A stretch of 59,265 nucleotides of DNA, from positions 1 through 59,265 of the forward strand of contig CAYRRA010000002.1 in NCBI GenBank assembly GCA_964426355.1. The letters run 5' to 3'. The translations under genes and the position numbers were made by a program. Of this stretch, positions 35,683-45,024 are shown piece by piece (position 1 is the first letter of the stretch; the number at the start of each line of letters is the position of its first letter). The notes under the pieces were generated by a model, which was not told the DNA's origin, did no database searches, and saw only the letters and a list, made by a program, of their open reading frames with translations. Origin of the DNA: JAJFTV01 sp964426355. Its GTDB lineage: Bacteria > Chloroflexota > Anaerolineae > Anaerolineales > Anaerolineaceae.

Positions 35683-36339
35683 ATGATTGAGATGCCCCTC
35701 TTCCCTTTGCAAAGCGTGCTTTTCCCCGATATGCCCATTCACCTGCGCATTTTTGAGGATCGCTATCATAAAATGGTGCAACACTGTCTGAAGGAAGACC
35801 TGCCTTTTGGTGTGGTATTGATCCGAGAGGGTATGGAAGCGTTTGACCCGGAAGTTGAAATTTACACCACCGGCTGTACCGCTCGTATCACCCAGGTGCA
35901 TCATCTGCAGGACGGGCAGTTGGATCTGACCGCACGCGGTGAACAGCGTTTTCGCATCTTGAAGACCAGCCGGTTGTTTCCCTATTTGAACGCACAGGTG
36001 GAAACCTTCTCCATCGATTGGCATGAACACCCGGCGGCAGCACACAACCTGGCGGTTTTCCGGCGTCAACTGCGCCATTATCTAAAAATACTCAGCCTGG
36101 TGCACAAAGAACCCAACGACCTGAGCCAGCTTGACCTTCCGGATGATGCACTGCTTTTGTTATATTTGGGGGCTTCGATCTTGCAAATCCCGGCTTTTGA
36201 AAAACAAAATCTGTTGGAGATGGATGACAGCGTGAAACTGATGGAAGAACTTCAGCATATTTATCGGCGGGAGGCGGCTGTCCTGGCTGCCATCCAACGC
36301 CAGGGAACGATTTCACATCAGAAGGTACGCAATAATTGA
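35683..36339 (+). CDS. Lon N-terminal (substrate-binding) domain protein
   Basis: 218 residues covering only the Lon substrate-binding (PUA-like) domain and its helical extension; there is no AAA+ or protease part. Starts MPLFPLQSVLFPDMPIHLRIFEDRY, typical of the family. 'TARGEQRFRI' lies in the central strands. Stand-alone LonN proteins are common in bacteria and have unclear functions, perhaps as substrate adaptors. ATG 35683 is preceded only by weak purine-rich bases; ATG 35692 (MPLF) is an alternative. Confidence 0.88.
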   Translation: MIEMPLFPLQSVLFPDMPIHLRIFEDRYHKMVQHCLKEDLPFGVVLIREGMEAFDPEVEIYTTGCTARITQVHHLQDGQLDLTARGEQRFRILKTSRLFPYLNAQVETFSIDWHEHPAAAHNLAVFRRQLRHYLKILSLVHKEPNDLSQLDLPDDALLLLYLGASILQIPAFEKQNLLEMDDSVKLMEELQHIYRREAAVLAAIQRQGTISHQKVRNN

Positions 36340-36369
36340 TTACTTCCACCTGCAATACAACCGTTATAA

Positions 36370-36398
36370 AAAGGGGGGGTCATTATGACCCCCCCTTT
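36370..36398. terminator. 14-bp perfect palindrome, probable terminator after the LonN gene
   Basis: AAAGGGGGGGTCAT, one T, ATGACCCCCCCTTT. The seven-G/seven-C stem is very stable. On the plus strand only three T residues follow; on the minus strand five do. It lies between the LonN stop and the GH3 gene and may terminate the first transcript or act on the second. Confidence 0.6.
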
Positions 36399-36448
36399 CG
36401 ATAATCCCGCAAAAATGCTTTGTTTCTCTTGAGAGAGGAATGTGGAAT

Positions 36449-38557
36449 ATGACCATCCAGCGAAAGCCGACCGACTGGGGCGCTCTGAAAGTAAAGACCC
36501 CCCTTTCACCTGAAGAAATTGAAGAAAAAGCCGAAAAGCTCCTGGCACAGATGACGCTGAAAGAAAAGATTTGGCAAATGTCCGGCGATTTGCACCTTTT
36601 CCCCGATGGCATCCCCATGCTCTGGGCATACAACCGCACCCCCTTCCCGGCAGGCGAAAATCGCCGGTTGAATATTCCCGGCATCCGCTTTACGGATGGT
36701 CCGCGCGGTGTAGTGTTATATAACGCCACATGTTACCCGGTCAGCATGGCGCGCGCTTCAGCCTGGGACGTGGAAATGGAAGAACGCATCGGTGATGCCA
36801 TCGGTGTAGAAGCACGTTCGATGGGCGCTAATTATTTCGGTGGGGTTTGCATCAACCTGCTGCGTCACCCTGCCTGGGGACGTGCTCAGGAAACCTATGG
36901 AGAAGACCCATATCTGCTAGGTGAGTTGGGTGCCGCGCTCACGCGCGGGGTGCAGCGTCACATCATGGCTTGTGCCAAGCATTACGCCCTCAACAGCATC
37001 GAGAATGCGCGTTTTAAAGTGGATGTGCAGTTGGATGAACGCACTTTGCGCGAAGTTTACCTGCCCCATTTTAAACGCTGCGTCGATGAAGGCATCGCTT
37101 CAATCATGAGCGCCTATAACAAGGTCAATGGTGAATGGTGCAGCCACCACGCCACCCTGTTAAGGCGAATACTCAAGGAAGAATGGGGATTTCAAGGCTT
37201 TGTATTATCCGATTTTGCGTATGCCGTACACAATGCAAAGGAAGCCGCATTGGGTGGTCTGGATGTGGAAATGCCCTTTTTCAATCATTACCGCCGTAAC
37301 CTGAAAACACTGGTCAGAAAAGGCATCGTTCCTGAGCGCTTCATCGATGAAGCTGTACGGCGCATCTTGCGTCAGAAAATCCGTTTCGCCCAGGTGGGCG
37401 AGCCTGAAAGGTACAGCGACAAAGCCGTCCTATGTGCGGAACACATCCAACTGGCGCGCGAAGCAGCCCAAAAGTCGATTGTCCTGCTCAAAAATGAGCC
37501 CGCCTCAACCGGTGAACCGCCACTGCTTCCACTGGACCGCAACCGCATCCGGCGGCTGGCAGTTATCGGTAAGCTTGCCAATCATGCCAATGTTGGTGAC
37601 AGGGGCAGCAGCATGGTGCGCCCGCCGTATGTGGTTACCCCGCTGCATGGGCTGCGCAATGCCTGTGGGGAGATGGAAGTCATCTATGATCGCGGCAATG
37701 ATATTGAACAAGCTCAACGAACCGCCCAATCTGCTGACCGGGTTGTGATGGTGGTCGGTTATACCCACAAGGATGAGGGGGAATACTTTAAGAAACCATT
37801 CCTGCCAGTGCACGGCGGTGACCGCGACTCGCTAACGCTTCATCCACACGATGAAGCATTGATCCAGGCGGTCAGCGCAGCCAACCCTTCCATAGTGGTG
37901 GTCATGATTGGGGGCAGCGCAATCGTCACGGAGGCATGGCGCAGGAAGGCGCCAGCGTTACTGATGGCTTGGTACGGCGGTATGGAGGGAGGAAACGCTC
38001 TGGCAGACGTGCTCTTTGGCAACGTCAACCCCAGCGGAAAGCTGCCCTGCACCTTTCCTGAAAGCAGCGCGCAACTGCCCTTCTTCGATAAAGATGCCGA
38101 AACCATCCAGTATGGATATTATCACGGGTATCGGCTGCTGGAAAAAGAACAACAAACCGTTGCGTTTTCGTTTGGTTTTGGATTAAGCTATACGCAGTTT
38201 TTTTACTCCAATTTATCCATTTCCCGTACCCTGTTTACCACCGCTGAAGAGGCAAAAGTCGCCATCGATATTACCAACACGGGTTTGCGCGCCGGCGAAG
38301 AGATTGTGCAACTTTATACCGGCTGCCAGGGATCAAAAAACGATCATCCTCATAAAGTGCTGCGCTGTTTCCAGCGCGTAGCTCTACAACCCGGTCAAAA
38401 AAAGACCGTTATCTTCAACTTGAAGGTGTCTGACCTGGCATATTACGATGTGATCCGCCAGCAGTGGCAGGTGGAGGCTGCCCGCTATACAATTTTTGCT
38501 GGACCGTCATCGAACGATAAAGATTTATTGTGTGCCACAATCGATGTGAGACAATAA
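36449..38557 (+). CDS. Glycoside hydrolase family 3 protein (beta-glucosidase-like)
   Basis: 702 residues with the three-domain GH3 plan: an N-terminal TIM-like barrel (RFTDGPRGV near 80, GEDPYLLGELG, KHYALNSIENARF), the nucleophile Asp in GFVLSDFAYAV, an alpha/beta sandwich (about 345-560) and a C-terminal fibronectin III-like domain (about 600-690, ITNTGLRAGEEIVQLY). The usual SDW is SDF here. No signal peptide, so cytoplasmic. It would hydrolyse beta-linked glucosides or xylosides imported by the cell. ATG 36449 is preferred over 36440, because the GAGAGAGG is then at normal spacing. Confidence 0.92.
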   Translation: MTIQRKPTDWGALKVKTPLSPEEIEEKAEKLLAQMTLKEKIWQMSGDLHLFPDGIPMLWAYNRTPFPAGENRRLNIPGIRFTDGPRGVVLYNATCYPVSMARASAWDVEMEERIGDAIGVEARSMGANYFGGVCINLLRHPAWGRAQETYGEDPYLLGELGAALTRGVQRHIMACAKHYALNSIENARFKVDVQLDERTLREVYLPHFKRCVDEGIASIMSAYNKVNGEWCSHHATLLRRILKEEWGFQGFVLSDFAYAVHNAKEAALGGLDVEMPFFNHYRRNLKTLVRKGIVPERFIDEAVRRILRQKIRFAQVGEPERYSDKAVLCAEHIQLAREAAQKSIVLLKNEPASTGEPPLLPLDRNRIRRLAVIGKLANHANVGDRGSSMVRPPYVVTPLHGLRNACGEMEVIYDRGNDIEQAQRTAQSADRVVMVVGYTHKDEGEYFKKPFLPVHGGDRDSLTLHPHDEALIQAVSAANPSIVVVMIGGSAIVTEAWRRKAPALLMAWYGGMEGGNALADVLFGNVNPSGKLPCTFPESSAQLPFFDKDAETIQYGYYHGYRLLEKEQQTVAFSFGFGLSYTQFFYSNLSISRTLFTTAEEAKVAIDITNTGLRAGEEIVQLYTGCQGSKNDHPHKVLRCFQRVALQPGQKKTVIFNLKVSDLAYYDVIRQQWQVEAARYTIFAGPSSNDKDLLCATIDVRQ

Positions 38558-38626
38558 ACGGTTAGTTTCGAGTACAATTGATTTATTGATTTCTCACGTT
38601 TTTAAATTATTCTTTACTAGAGGTAG

Positions 38627-40774
38627 ATGATGAGCGAGCTGCTGGGTCAATACATTGGTCGATACCATATTGTTGAACGGCTGGGCGCGGGTGGTATGGC
38701 AACTGTTTTCAAAGCGTTCGATTCACGCCTGGAACGCGACGTGGCAGTTAAATTCATCCGCCCGGAGATTGTCAAAGATGACATGTTCCTCAAGCGCTTT
38801 GAACGCGAAGCCAAAGCGCTGGCGCGCCTTTCCCATCCCAACATCGTCAAAGTACTGGACTATGGTGAGCACGAGGGTTCTCCTTACCTGGTCATGGAGT
38901 ACATTCGTGGGGATACATTAAAAGGAAAACTGGGAAAACCCATCCACTGGCGCGAAGCCGCCAGGATGATCTTGCCCATCGCAGAAGCGCTTGACTACAC
39001 ACACAAACATCATATCATCCACCGTGATGTAAAGCCTTCCAATTTCCTGGTCAGTGAAACGGGACACCTGATGCTTTCCGACTTCGGCATTGCAAAAATC
39101 ATGGATTCCCCAGACGCCATGCAGCTTACTGGTACGGGCATCGGCATCGGCACGCCTGAATACATGGCTCCTGAGCAGGGTCTTGGTCAAACCGTTGATC
39201 AGCGGGCAGATGTTTATTCGCTCGGGATTGTCTTTTATGAAATGGTGACCGGGCAGAAACCTTACCGGGCGGATACCCCCATGGCAGTGATGTACAAGCA
39301 AATTTCAGACCCGCTGCCATCTCCTCATCAATACGCACCGGAAATACCCGATTTCGTTGAGCGAGTGTTGTTCAAAGCGCTAGCCAAGAAACCCGAAGAA
39401 CGCTATCAAGACATGGCAGGTTTCGCCAAAGCATTACAAGGGCTCATCGAAAGCAGTGATGCAGAAGAAACTCTTCTCAAGCCTTCCGATACCCTTCAAG
39501 CACAAACCGTGCTCAGTCAACCAGCACATCCCCAAACCCTACCGCCGCAGAAGCCAATCACCCAATTGCCGGTAGCCCAGCAGCCCGAAACCTGGGGATC
39601 ACAACCATCTGCTGTTTCAGCGACACCCGCCGCGCAACCGGGTAAACGCTCTTCAAAAATGTGGATCACTTGCGGTGTAGCCGTGATTGCCATGGCATGT
39701 ATCATCATCCTGCTGGTGACCGGTGGTTTTGGTGCACTGATTGCCCTGTTCGGACCACCACCGGAGGGATTGGTCGTCTCGATGTCTGTTCCTCAAAAGG
39801 TGGAAATGGGGCGTGAATTTGAAGTGATCATTAACCTGTACAATGAAGGGAATAAAGAAATCAAGGTCTCCGAGATCCAGGTACCGCAGGTCATGCTGGA
39901 TATTGCCACCCTCATCAGCACCACCCCGCTCTCGCGCGACAGCATTGTTTACAATTCCACCAACACAACCGGTTATCAATTCGAACTGCCTATTGCACCC
40001 GGCAACAGTACCGATGTTCGCTTCCGTTTTCAGCCCAAGCAAACCGCAGATATCACAGGAGAATGGCGGATTGGGGTGGGAACGCGTACGGCTATCAGCG
40101 AACTGCGCGTCCTGATTGTTGAACCAACAGTCGGGCAGCAAGCTGAACCAACCCTTACACCGGCTCCTTCTGCAACCACCATCCCACCAACCAGCACAAC
40201 ACAACCTGAACAAGTTCAAGCCACTCCTGCCTGGCAGTTGGTCTGGGAAGATGATTTCTCTGACCCGGAGAGTGGTTTTTACGAGGGAGAAAGCGAAGAC
40301 CGCGCGTTCTGGTATGAAAACGGAGAATATCTGGTTGAGGGTCGCCAGCCGAACTGGTTAACATGGATGTACCTGGGCTACTCGCTTACCGACATTCAGC
40401 TTGGCATTGATACCTATATTGAACGCGGCACCGGTACAACCGCTTATGGAGCATTATGCCGCTACCAGGGAGAGGGTGACTTTTACGGATTTGAATTCAG
40501 CGAGGATGGGTACTATACCATCTGGCTGCGTTATCAAGATGAATACACCACGCTGGCAACATGGACATACGACAGCCGTCTGATCGAAAACCGGTGGCGG
40601 CGGATGACCATTGAATGTGTTGGTGATCAGCTTTCTCTCAAGCTGGATGGCGAACTGCTGGCACAGGCAAAAGATGCAACCCTGACGTACGGTGACGTTG
40701 GTTTGCTGGTGGAATCGGGTGAGATTGGCGGTTCGCTGGTTAAATTTGATCATTTCTCATTGTATGAAAAATAA
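38627..40774 (+). CDS. Transmembrane Ser/Thr protein kinase with large ectodomain
   Basis: 715 residues. The kinase domain (about 12-275) has the P-loop LGAGGMATVFKA, VAVKFI, the catalytic loop HRDVKPSN and DFG (SDFGIAKI), and the activation segment GTPEYMAPEQ. A Pro/Gln-rich linker is followed by one membrane helix (about 345-370). The outer part has an Ig-like/CARDB-type segment (about 385-505), a Thr/Pro linker, and a concanavalin-like lectin/jelly-roll domain (about 540-712). It would phosphorylate proteins inside the cell in response to an extracellular ligand, perhaps a sugar. ATG 38630 is an equally good start. Confidence 0.93.
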   Translation: MMSELLGQYIGRYHIVERLGAGGMATVFKAFDSRLERDVAVKFIRPEIVKDDMFLKRFEREAKALARLSHPNIVKVLDYGEHEGSPYLVMEYIRGDTLKGKLGKPIHWREAARMILPIAEALDYTHKHHIIHRDVKPSNFLVSETGHLMLSDFGIAKIMDSPDAMQLTGTGIGIGTPEYMAPEQGLGQTVDQRADVYSLGIVFYEMVTGQKPYRADTPMAVMYKQISDPLPSPHQYAPEIPDFVERVLFKALAKKPEERYQDMAGFAKALQGLIESSDAEETLLKPSDTLQAQTVLSQPAHPQTLPPQKPITQLPVAQQPETWGSQPSAVSATPAAQPGKRSSKMWITCGVAVIAMACIIILLVTGGFGALIALFGPPPEGLVVSMSVPQKVEMGREFEVIINLYNEGNKEIKVSEIQVPQVMLDIATLISTTPLSRDSIVYNSTNTTGYQFELPIAPGNSTDVRFRFQPKQTADITGEWRIGVGTRTAISELRVLIVEPTVGQQAEPTLTPAPSATTIPPTSTTQPEQVQATPAWQLVWEDDFSDPESGFYEGESEDRAFWYENGEYLVEGRQPNWLTWMYLGYSLTDIQLGIDTYIERGTGTTAYGALCRYQGEGDFYGFEFSEDGYYTIWLRYQDEYTTLATWTYDSRLIENRWRRMTIECVGDQLSLKLDGELLAQAKDATLTYGDVGLLVESGEIGGSLVKFDHFSLYEK

Positions 40775-40811
40775 TCAGGGCAAATAAATCTCCCTTTTTC
40801 AGACAAAAAAT

Positions 40812-40834
40812 GAGCGGCAAAACCGCTCTTTTTT
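40812..40834 (+). terminator. Rho-independent terminator of the Ser/Thr kinase gene
   Basis: GAGCGG, loop CAAAA, CCGCTC, then six T. It lies 38 bases past the stop of the kinase and 22 bases before the convergent oxidoreductase stop. Confidence 0.9.
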
Positions 40835-40855
40835 ATTGTGTTCAGACTCGCGGTC

Positions 40856-42973
40856 TCAGCTTTTCACCGGTAAGGCTCGTACCTGTACCGGGATGTCGTG
40901 CGTGGTACTGCTCCGACTGGCTGGCGTGCCACTCGTAGAAGAAAGCATATTCGCAGAGCCGGCAAGCTCTGTACCGCTTCCGTCCAGTTCTGCCCAGACG
41001 CCTTCCATAAGGCACACCACACCGGGCATCATCTCATCCGTGATATTCACCCGGGTGCGAACACAACCCTGCTGGTTATAGATTTCAACTTCAGAACCCG
41101 CTGTTATACCGCGCAGCACTGCATCCTGCGGGTTTATCCACAATGCCTGCTCTTCCCGCTCCCGTAACCAGGCAACATTGCTGCCTTGCGAGTGAATGCG
41201 GAATTTCGATTTTGGGGTAATCAACAACAGCGGAAATTCAGGCTGCCTCGGCGAACCATAAAAAGCGGGGACAGCCGGTAAACCGGTGACTTCATGATAA
41301 CGCTGTGAGGCAATTTCGATTTTCCCTGACGGCGTCAAAAGCGGGTGCGCCTGCGGGTCGGCGATAAAATCAGACATACCCACACGCAGTTGGTCAGCAC
41401 CCAGGTAAATGCCTGTCTGTTTAAACGTATCATAATCCGGCACATCCGATCCCTGTACAAAACTACGCAGCCAATCCTCTTCGCTCTTTCCTTCGCTGAA
41501 AGCCTGTCCAAAACCCAACCGGTCAGCCAGCGCACAGAAGATATCGTAATCGTTGCGCGCCTCTCCAGGTGGGTCTACTGCTTTGTTGGAGAACAGGACA
41601 TAATTGCCTGTATCCGGGCTGACAATATCGTTGCGTTCAACAAATAACGTGATGGGCAGCACCACATCGCAATATCGCGCGGTGGGTGTGAGGAAAAGGT
41701 CATGGCAAACAGAGAATTCCACCGATTCAAAAGCTCGGATATTCTTGTTCAGATCACTACCCTGGTTGAGGTAATTGCTTCCGGTGGAATAAATCGCTTT
41801 GATATCCGAGGGATAGCCACCCGCTTTCCCCTCCAGCACAGCATCCGGGTAGACAAGGATGGGTATGGAAGGTTGAGGCGTGGTAGACGGAACGGGTAAC
41901 CCTCCAACCCGTGGTTTGGGTAACCGGTTGGTAAGGTCTCCACTGGAACCACCCAGTTTGCCCAGGTTGCCGGTCGCTGTCTGCAATGCGATTGTCATCC
42001 GAAAGGTTTCTTCGCCGTTAAAAGTGCGCTGTATGGAGTAACCCGGTATCAACATGGTGGGCTTTGTCTGCCCATAACGTCGCGCCAGGTTCACAATAGT
42101 GTCTGCGGGTGTTCCGCAGATGGTTTCCGCCCAGGCTGGACAGCGGATAATGCCATCCTGCCGCCCCAGCACATGGTCTGCCAGCAAATCAAAACCAACG
42201 CTATAACGATGGACAAAGTCCCAATCCACCCAATTTACACTCAAGAGGACATGTAAGACCGCCTGCATCAAAGCCGTATCCGTGCCCGGACGGCAAGGTA
42301 TCCACTCGGCTTTAAGGGCATCAACCGTGCGTGTGCGGCGTGGGTCGATGACGATGATAGGTGTCCCCTGGCGGGAGGCTTCCCGCAGGCGCGGACCCAT
42401 CTCGCTGCCCAGGTGAGTATCCATCACATTTGCACCCCAGAGGATGATTAATCCTGCATATTGCACAGTAGCGGGATCGATTCCGCTGCGATGCCTTTCC
42501 CCCAACACGTAGGGCACGGAAAAATTATGCGCGCCGGCGCTGTAGCTGCCATGAAACTGTGTGCAGCCGTCGAACAGTGCAAAAAAACGCATCGGAAGCG
42601 CATACGTATTATGCAAAGCCCCCGCCACCGATCCCGTACCCACCATGTTAAACACCGATTGAGGACCGTAACGCCCTTTTAGAGAACCTAGCCGCTCCGC
42701 AACCAGGTCGAGGGCTTCATCCCAGTCCGTTTCACGGAATTGCCCACTGCCGCGCGCGCCGTTGCGAATTAAAGGGTGCAGAATGCGGTCGGGGTGGTAA
42801 ATCATGCGCGCCACATTGAAACCATTTACGCAGCCGCTCTGGCTGAGCAGTGTGTTCGCTTCCACATTGGTATTTGGTGTGACGCGCTGCAGCACACCGT
42901 CTTCCACATGCGCCAGCAGCGGGCAGCCGCCGGAGCAGTCTCTACTGCAGGAAACCGGGATTTGTCGAATCAT
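40856..42973 (-). CDS. Cytoplasmic molybdopterin oxidoreductase (DMSO reductase family)
   Basis: 705 residues. N-terminal 4Fe-4S Cys motif CSRDCSGGCPL with a fourth Cys in SQSGCVNG. The Mo-bis-MGD domain shows 'GSYSAGAHNFS', matching the Ser-ligand segment of DMSO/TMAO reductases, then 'IILWGANVMDTHLGSEM' and 'IVIDPRRTRT'. A C-terminal molydop_binding barrel ends the protein. No twin-arginine signal at the chosen start (ATG 42973), so it acts in the cytoplasm. Partner subunits (iron-sulfur or membrane) are absent, so electrons must come from a soluble donor. The substrate is unknown; a sulfoxide, N-oxide or hydroxylated aromatic are possible. Confidence 0.9.
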   Translation of the reverse strand: MIRQIPVSCSRDCSGGCPLLAHVEDGVLQRVTPNTNVEANTLLSQSGCVNGFNVARMIYHPDRILHPLIRNGARGSGQFRETDWDEALDLVAERLGSLKGRYGPQSVFNMVGTGSVAGALHNTYALPMRFFALFDGCTQFHGSYSAGAHNFSVPYVLGERHRSGIDPATVQYAGLIILWGANVMDTHLGSEMGPRLREASRQGTPIIVIDPRRTRTVDALKAEWIPCRPGTDTALMQAVLHVLLSVNWVDWDFVHRYSVGFDLLADHVLGRQDGIIRCPAWAETICGTPADTIVNLARRYGQTKPTMLIPGYSIQRTFNGEETFRMTIALQTATGNLGKLGGSSGDLTNRLPKPRVGGLPVPSTTPQPSIPILVYPDAVLEGKAGGYPSDIKAIYSTGSNYLNQGSDLNKNIRAFESVEFSVCHDLFLTPTARYCDVVLPITLFVERNDIVSPDTGNYVLFSNKAVDPPGEARNDYDIFCALADRLGFGQAFSEGKSEEDWLRSFVQGSDVPDYDTFKQTGIYLGADQLRVGMSDFIADPQAHPLLTPSGKIEIASQRYHEVTGLPAVPAFYGSPRQPEFPLLLITPKSKFRIHSQGSNVAWLREREEQALWINPQDAVLRGITAGSEVEIYNQQGCVRTRVNITDEMMPGVVCLMEGVWAELDGSGTELAGSANMLSSTSGTPASRSSTTHDIPVQVRALPVKS

Positions 42974-43119
42974 GTGGGTAATTTTACTCTGAAAAAGTGG
43001 AATATCGAAATGTGTGATTTGTAATGATATGTGGAAACATCCCTTTGTTTTTCGTGGATAGCTCCCTTTTTTTGCAACTTTTATGAGCATTGAGCGTATA
43101 TCCTATTGGAGGTGTAAGC

Positions 43120-43344
43120 ATGAGTGAAAATTCCAGGCGTGTTCCGTGGTTTCTGTTGCCGTTTTGGGCTATCTGGAAACTGGTAATTGGCATCATCGCA
43201 CTCACCGGCAGACTGGTTGGCGCTATTCTCGGGCTTGTGTTGATGATCGTTGGCGTGGTTGTAAGCCTTACTGTGGTAGGAGCTATCGTCGGTGTACCGC
43301 TGATCCTTTTTGGCTTTATGCTGCTGCTACGCAGTTTGTTCTAG
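43120..43344 (+). CDS. Small two-helix membrane protein
   Basis: 74 residues. Begins with SENSRRVPWFLLPFW and has two to three hydrophobic segments (about 10-30, 34-56, 58-73). The ribosome site GGAGG precedes ATG 43120. No family recognised with certainty; it resembles the small hydrophobic 'YccF'-like or PspC-neighbour proteins only by composition. Expressed alone with a strong terminator 100 bases downstream. Confidence 0.72.
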   Translation: MSENSRRVPWFLLPFWAIWKLVIGIIALTGRLVGAILGLVLMIVGVVVSLTVVGAIVGVPLILFGFMLLLRSLF

Positions 43345-43444
43345 TGTTTTATGAGTTTCGCAACTGACCAGGAAAACTTTCGATTACCTGCGCGTTCATG
43401 AAGGAAAAAGGGGGTCAGGCTTTGTGAACGGTGATCGAGTGGAT

Positions 43445-43492
43445 AACCGGGTAAGAGGGTTTAAATTTTCATCCTCTTACCCGGTTTTTTTA
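43445..43492 (+). terminator. Strong Rho-independent terminator
   Basis: AACCGGGTAAGAGG (43445-43458) pairs perfectly with CCTCTTACCCGGTT (43473-43486), loop 14 bases, followed by TTTTTT. It serves the small membrane protein gene and overlaps the reading of the convergent isochorismatase gene end at 43495. Confidence 0.88.
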
Positions 43493-43494
43493 TA

Positions 43495-44109
43495 TTACAA
43501 AGTAACCCCTTCGGGAAAGCCAATCTGCTGACGGAATAAATTACTAAATTCCTCCGAACGCTTCACTGTCCTGATCCACTCGTAATACAGGCTTTTCACA
43601 TTGCTTACCAATACGCCGGCAGACCGCATGCGCTGTAAACCATATTCATGTGCTGCACCAGGGCTGTTCGTTGCATCCTCTACGATTGCAACCTGATACC
43701 CTCTTGCCAAAAGACCCAAAGCGGATTGGGCAATGCACACATCTGTTTCTAATCCAGTCAGAACAACGGTCTTCCTGTTGGTTTGCTGAACGACCTGAAA
43801 AATTTCAGGGTTCGCTGCCAGGTCAAAAACCATCTTGTTATGAACCGGTGTACCGGGCAGGAAGTGATCGGCAACATTCTGTGTGACCCCGCCCATATTG
43901 GGAATATCTTCCGCAGTAGCAATTACGGGGATACCCAAAACATTTGCGATCTGTACCAGCCAGCTCACACGGCTAACCAACAAACGGCTCTCCAGAGCAG
44001 ACAACTTTTCCAGAAAACTGTCCTGTACATCTACCAGGACAAGCACTGAATCATCACATTCAATCGACCTGGTTAAAATAGATTTTTCTCTTGCATTCAA
44101 TTTTTCCAC
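43495..44109 (-). CDS. Isochorismatase-family (cysteine) hydrolase
   Basis: 204 residues. The catalytic triad of the family is visible: Asp in VDVQDSFL, Lys in HNKMVFD, and the nucleophile Cys in GLETDVCIAQ. Such enzymes are mostly amidases (nicotinamidase, ureidoacrylate) despite the family name. The GTG start at 44109 follows GAGAACGAG. It lies downstream of the DnaA-N-like gene by 18 bases, on the same strand, so it may be the last gene of that operon, or a host gene by chance. Confidence 0.87.
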   Translation of the reverse strand: MEKLNAREKSILTRSIECDDSVLVLVDVQDSFLEKLSALESRLLVSRVSWLVQIANVLGIPVIATAEDIPNMGGVTQNVADHFLPGTPVHNKMVFDLAANPEIFQVVQQTNRKTVVLTGLETDVCIAQSALGLLARGYQVAIVEDATNSPGAAHEYGLQRMRSAGVLVSNVKSLYYEWIRTVKRSEEFSNLFRQQIGFPEGVTL

Positions 44110-44127
44110 CTCGTTCTCAATCGACGG

Positions 44128-45003
44128 TCAGTCTACTTCCAAGTCTTCAGAATCACCATAATCCGGTGAGTACCAAAATTCATCTTCGGGCAAGGTGTAT
44201 TTACCCTGGTCTTCCGGTGTCAAAGGGTCATCCATGCGCACGTACAATTGAATGCCGGCAGTACGGACGCCATTGGGTGTCATCACCCTGCGGGTGCGGT
44301 AACGCAGGAAATATTTGCGTACCAGTTCATCGTTAAGCACCGTTTTGACCGTGCGCACGCTGACGGCTGCCCGCTCCGCCAGGTCACCCATCTCAGTCTC
44401 AATCTCGTTACGCAGTTCGCCGCTGAGGGGGTTCCAATAACACATCGTGCGCGCAGCCAGGATCACCGCAAAGGCAGAGTGTCCAATCAATGGAAGCCAG
44501 TTGCTGAAAAAATACTGCGTTACCATCAAGGAGCGTTCCGGCTGAATAACCGCGGCACGCTGGCTGCCATACGCACGCTGTAAAGCCAGTTTGCGCGGGC
44601 TGCCCGGCTGCCCACCGTTCGATTTTCCATTCAGGGAGGCATCCTCTTTGCGGGTCTCATCCGGTTCGATCTCCGCTATTTCCACAAACAGCGGTTTCTG
44701 GGCACGATCCTTGAGGTCATCGGCAATCTTCACCTGAAGCGTGACCTCATCATTGAAATGTCCCTCAAGCTGGCGCGTGATCAGGTTCTTAAAACGACTT
44801 TCCACCCAGTCACGGGTATATGGATTGTAGGTTTCCAGGGTGAAAACCCCGTCCTCGTATCCCAATGCCCGCAACGGTTGGATATAGGTTTCATACATGG
44901 AGCGCGACATGTCCAGACGCAACTGACCGGAGACCATTTCCCAGGCTCTACGGAAATCAATTTTTTCCATGTCAGGTTGTTGTGTCTGAACCGTTTTGTC
45001 CAT
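44128..45003 (-). CDS. DnaA domain I-like replication protein with a HTH-like middle
   Basis: 291 residues. The first 90 residues read like DnaA domain I (about 15-90): 'FRRAWEMVSGQLRLDMSRSMYETYIQPLRA', 'YNPYTRDWVESRFKNLI', matching the WxxvlxxlxxxlsxxxfetW pattern. The AAA+ and DnaA box-binding domains are missing. Residues about 165-260 instead contain a helix-rich region with 'LAERAAVSVRTVKTVLNDELVRKYFLRYR', which is a good winged-helix candidate. An orphan DnaA-N protein may bind a replication partner such as DnaB or act as a regulator of initiation. It is co-oriented with the antirepressor-like gene 21 bases upstream. Confidence 0.82.
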   Translation of the reverse strand: MDKTVQTQQPDMEKIDFRRAWEMVSGQLRLDMSRSMYETYIQPLRALGYEDGVFTLETYNPYTRDWVESRFKNLITRQLEGHFNDEVTLQVKIADDLKDRAQKPLFVEIAEIEPDETRKEDASLNGKSNGGQPGSPRKLALQRAYGSQRAAVIQPERSLMVTQYFFSNWLPLIGHSAFAVILAARTMCYWNPLSGELRNEIETEMGDLAERAAVSVRTVKTVLNDELVRKYFLRYRTRRVMTPNGVRTAGIQLYVRMDDPLTPEDQGKYTLPEDEFWYSPDYGDSEDLEVD

Positions 45004-45024
45004 GCGCAGACCAGTTTGTGAAGG

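Noticed and set aside
41134..41142. Perfect DnaA box TTATCCACA
   Set aside because: Single copy inside the oxidoreductase coding sequence; expected by chance in this window.
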